This document shows positions 29,522 to 31,375 of a DNA stretch of 31,375 bases, one piece after another. The DNA is taken from assembly GCA_036381125.1 (NCBI GenBank), contig DASVDK010000266.1, positions 1 through 31,375 of the forward strand. The letters are read 5' to 3'. Position 1 is the first letter of the stretch; every line of letters begins with the position of its first letter. The notes below the pieces were generated by a model, which was not told the origin of the DNA, made no database searches, and saw only the letters and a program-made list of their open reading frames with translations. This DNA is from DASVDK01 sp036381125 [NCBI: Thermodesulfobacteriota bacterium]. GTDB taxonomy: Bacteria > DASVDK01. The position numbers were made by a program, and so were the translations under genes.

Positions 29522-30477
29522 CGCCGTGGCCATGGCGTCGGGCGGCGCGGCGACGCGCCGCGGAGGCGAGCGGCCGCGCGGAGCCGGCGAGCGCGCCGCG
29601 CGGCACCGACGGCGGCCGCGAGCGGCTCCCGGCCGGCGGCAAGCGCGCCCGCCGGCTGCCCCGGCGGCTGCGGATGGCGCTCGTCCTGCGCAGCCTGCTG
29701 GTCCAGGCGACGTGGAACTTCGAGCGGATGCAGCACCTCGGGTTCTGCTTCGCGATCCTGCCGGTCCTCCGCTGGGCGCATCCCGACCCGCGGTCGCCGG
29801 CCAGGGGTGAAGCCGTGCGACGGCACCTCGAGTTCTTCAACACGAACCCGATCATGGCGGCCGCCATCCTCGGGGCGGCCGGCCGGCTCGAGGCGGACGG
29901 CGAGGGGACCGCGGCCCAGACCTGCAAGCTGAGCCTCATGGGCTCGTACGGCGCCATCGGGGACTCGTTCTTCTGGGGGGCGCTGCGGCCGGCGGCGGGC
30001 ATCGCGGGCGTGACCGGTGGGCTCGTCTGGACGCTGGCGGGACTCCCCGGCGGCGCGGGCGGGGGGGCCCTCGTGGCGGCGCTCGTCGCCCTGGTGCTGT
30101 TCAACGTCCCGGCCCTCTGGGTGCGGGCCTTCGGGGTCGCGGCCGGCGCCCGGCTCGGCATCGGCGTGATCGAGATCGTCCGGCGCGTCGGCTTTCCCGA
30201 ATTGACCGCCCGGGTGCGCGGCTTCGGGGCGGCGGCGCTCGGGCTGGCGGCCGCCGTGCTCCTCCACGTGGCGGCCGCCCACGTCTGGGGGGCGGCGGTC
30301 GAGGGGGCCCCGGGCGGGGCCGCGCCCGCGCCGCCGGCGGGGGTCCTCGCGGCAGGGTACCCGATCGTTCTCGGGGCGGTGCTTGCGGTGGCGACGGTCG
30401 TGGCGCGCGGGATCGTGCCGACGCGGCTCGCCTGGGTCTTCGCGGCGGCGGCGCTCGCCGCGGTGCTCGTGGTGTAG
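29515..30477 (+). CDS. PTS mannose/fructose/sorbose-family EIID component
   Basis: A 320-residue membrane partner of EIIC. The family region starts near residue 60 with LVLRSLLVQATWNFERMQHL, then FCFAILPVLRW, RRHLEFFNTNPIMAAAILG, LMGSYGAIGDSFFWGALRPA and several hydrophobic helices, ending AWVFAAAALAAVLVV. The first 55-60 residues are an arginine-rich extension (RRAARRRAAEASGRAEPA and more) not usual in EIID, and likely cytoplasmic. ATG 29515 overlaps EIIC. A later start in this frame, for example an ATG near the LRMALVLRSL stretch (about 29674), would give a conventional protein, so the extension is not certain to be translated. Confidence 0.88.
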   Translation: MVTPWPWRRAARRRAAEASGRAEPASAPRGTDGGRERLPAGGKRARRLPRRLRMALVLRSLLVQATWNFERMQHLGFCFAILPVLRWAHPDPRSPARGEAVRRHLEFFNTNPIMAAAILGAAGRLEADGEGTAAQTCKLSLMGSYGAIGDSFFWGALRPAAGIAGVTGGLVWTLAGLPGGAGGGALVAALVALVLFNVPALWVRAFGVAAGARLGIGVIEIVRRVGFPELTARVRGFGAAALGLAAAVLLHVAAAHVWGAAVEGAPGGAAPAPPAGVLAAGYPIVLGAVLAVATVVARGIVPTRLAWVFAAAALAAVLVV

Positions 30478-30487
30478 GGGGACGCGC

Positions 30488-30760
30488 GTGGAGGTACGGC
30501 GGCAGGTCGAGATCGTCAACCGGCTCGGCATGCACGCCCGCGCCGCCGCCGCGTTCGTCAAGCTGGCCGCCCGCTTCCGCTCGGCCGTCGAGGTGGAGCG
30601 GGACGGCGAGCGGGTGAACGGCAAGAGCATCATGGGGCTCATGATGCTGGCCGCGGCGCGCGGCAGCACCGTGACGCTCGTGTGCAACGGGCCCGACGCC
30701 GAGGAGGCGGCCGCGGCCCTCGAGGGACTCATCCGTGAGCGGTTCGGTGAACCCGACTGA
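30488..30760 (+). CDS. ptsH: Phosphocarrier protein HPr
   Basis: Small cytoplasmic phosphocarrier of 90 residues that moves phosphate from EI to the EIIA proteins. It has phospho-acceptor His16 in NRLGMHARAAAAFVKLA and regulatory Ser47 in VNGKSIMGLMMLAA, plus GSTVTLVCNGPDAEEAAAAL. Both sites fit the presence of HprK in the same cluster. GTG 30488 is 10 bases after the EIID stop; no ATG fits the family start. The 3' end overlaps ptsI by 26 bases. Confidence 0.93.
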   Translation: MEVRRQVEIVNRLGMHARAAAAFVKLAARFRSAVEVERDGERVNGKSIMGLMMLAAARGSTVTLVCNGPDAEEAAAALEGLIRERFGEPD

Positions 30761-31375
30761 GAGGACGCGCTCGCGCGAACCGATCCGGTTCGTCGGCGTG
30801 GGCGGCTCGCCCGGCGTCGCGCTGGGGCGGGCGCACGTCCTCGACCGCCGCGACCTCGACATCCTCGAGTACGACATCGATCCCGAGCAGGTCGCCGAGG
30901 AGCGCGCGCGGCTCGCCGCCGCCTTCGCCGAGAGCCGGCGGCAGCTCGCCGAGTTGCGCGAGGGGCTGTCGCGCGAGGCGCTCGGCGACCACGTCCACAT
31001 CCTCGACAGCCACATCCTCATGCTCGAGGACTCGAGCCTCGTCGGCGCCGCCGAGCGCCTCGTGGCGGAGGAGCGGATCAACGCCGAGTGGGCCGTGCGG
31101 CGGGCCTTCGCGACGCTTCGGGCCCAGTTCGAGAAGATCCCGGACGAGTACATCCGGTCGCGGGCGCAGGACCTCGCCTACATCGAGGAGCGGGTCCTCA
31201 GGAACCTCATGGGCCAGCCGCGCGAGCGCGTGACCGGGCTGCAGGGGCCGGTCGTGGTCGTGGCCCACGACGTCGCCCCGTCGGAGATCGTGGCCCTCAA
31301 GCGGGCCGGCGTGCTCGCCGTCGTGACCGAGACGGGCGGGCCGGCGACGCATACGGCGATCATGGCCCGATCGCT
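30735..31375 (+). CDS. ptsI: PTS enzyme I (partial, cut by window end)
   Basis: Takes phosphate from PEP and passes it to HPr. The visible 213 residues cover the start, VGVGGSPGVALGRAHVLDRR (near residue 21), the HPr-binding helical region (LGDHVHILDSHILMLEDSSL), the VVVVAHDVAPSEIVALK stretch and phospho-acceptor His206 in TGGPATHTAIMARS. The usual serine before His is a threonine here. The frame stays open to the window edge, so the PEP-binding C-terminal domain lies outside. GTG 30735 is chosen because GAGGGA at 30722-30727 precedes it by seven bases; GTG 30747 is an alternative. There is no GAF domain, so it is PtsI rather than PtsP. Confidence 0.92.
   Translation, partial: MSGSVNPTERTRSREPIRFVGVGGSPGVALGRAHVLDRRDLDILEYDIDPEQVAEERARLAAAFAESRRQLAELREGLSREALGDHVHILDSHILMLEDSSLVGAAERLVAEERINAEWAVRRAFATLRAQFEKIPDEYIRSRAQDLAYIEERVLRNLMGQPRERVTGLQGPVVVVAHDVAPSEIVALKRAGVLAVVTETGGPATHTAIMARS

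Overview
This window is a gene-dense, very high-GC stretch (about 70% by eye) in which every confident gene lies on the plus strand. It is core chromosome of a Gram-negative, LPS-bearing bacterium: it carries a complete Kdo pathway (kdsB, kdsA, kdsD, kdsC), LPS export genes (lptC, lptA, lptB), phospholipid genes (psd, pssA), rseP and the MEP-pathway gene dxr. The block kdsB-pyrG-kdsA-kdsD-kdsC-lptCAB-rpoN-(hpf)-ptsN-hprK-rapZ-PTS, and the run ilvBNC-psd-pssA-leuB-asd-truA-rplM-rpsI-argC, are arrangements I associate with Deltaproteobacteria-type lineages and with NC10/Rokubacteria (Methylomirabilota). GC and sequence flavour make the latter my best guess, but the taxonomy is inference. No tRNA, rRNA, CRISPR, insertion sequence or phage gene was seen.

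Layout. 1-229: intergenic array of short GC-rich hairpins. 230-3464: dxr, rseP, tsaB. 3584-4006: a strong sigma-70-type promoter, a small YdcH/DUF465 gene and a nested terminator or attenuator hairpin. 4100-12871: branched-chain amino-acid genes ilvB, ilvN, ilvC; phospholipid genes psd, pssA; leuB; asd with a tandem catalytically disarmed asd paralogue; truA. 12929-14273: a cytochrome b561-type subunit overlapping a Tat-exported sulfite-oxidase-fold molybdoenzyme, interrupting the truA to rplM-rpsI neighbourhood. 14487-15453: promoter, rplM, rpsI. 15454-15720: repeat-rich spacer. 15721-16773: argC. 16817-21714: promoter and kdsB-pyrG-kdsA-kdsD-kdsC, with stop/start overlaps. 21836-25332: lptC-lptA-lptB-rpoN. 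25334-25567: a decayed hpf remnant. 25564 to the right edge: ptsN, hprK, rapZ, a complete mannose-class PTS (EIIA, EIIB, EIIC, EIID), ptsH, and the 5' part of ptsI.

How the genes work together. The kds/lpt genes make Kdo and deliver LPS to the outer membrane, and pyrG supplies the CTP that KdsB consumes. The last third looks like a phosphorylation network: PtsI and HPr would feed both EIIA(Man)/EIIB and PtsN, HprK would modify Ser47 of HPr, and RapZ and sigma-54 lie in the same cluster. No sugar-catabolic gene accompanies the PTS.

Most of the window is ordinary core genome. The points most worth a second look are the asd paralogue that has lost both catalytic residues, the hpf remnant in its canonical slot, the cytochrome b561/molybdoenzyme insertion, the nested hairpin ahead of ilvB, and the intergenic hairpin repeats. 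I did not find a clearly new multi-gene system.
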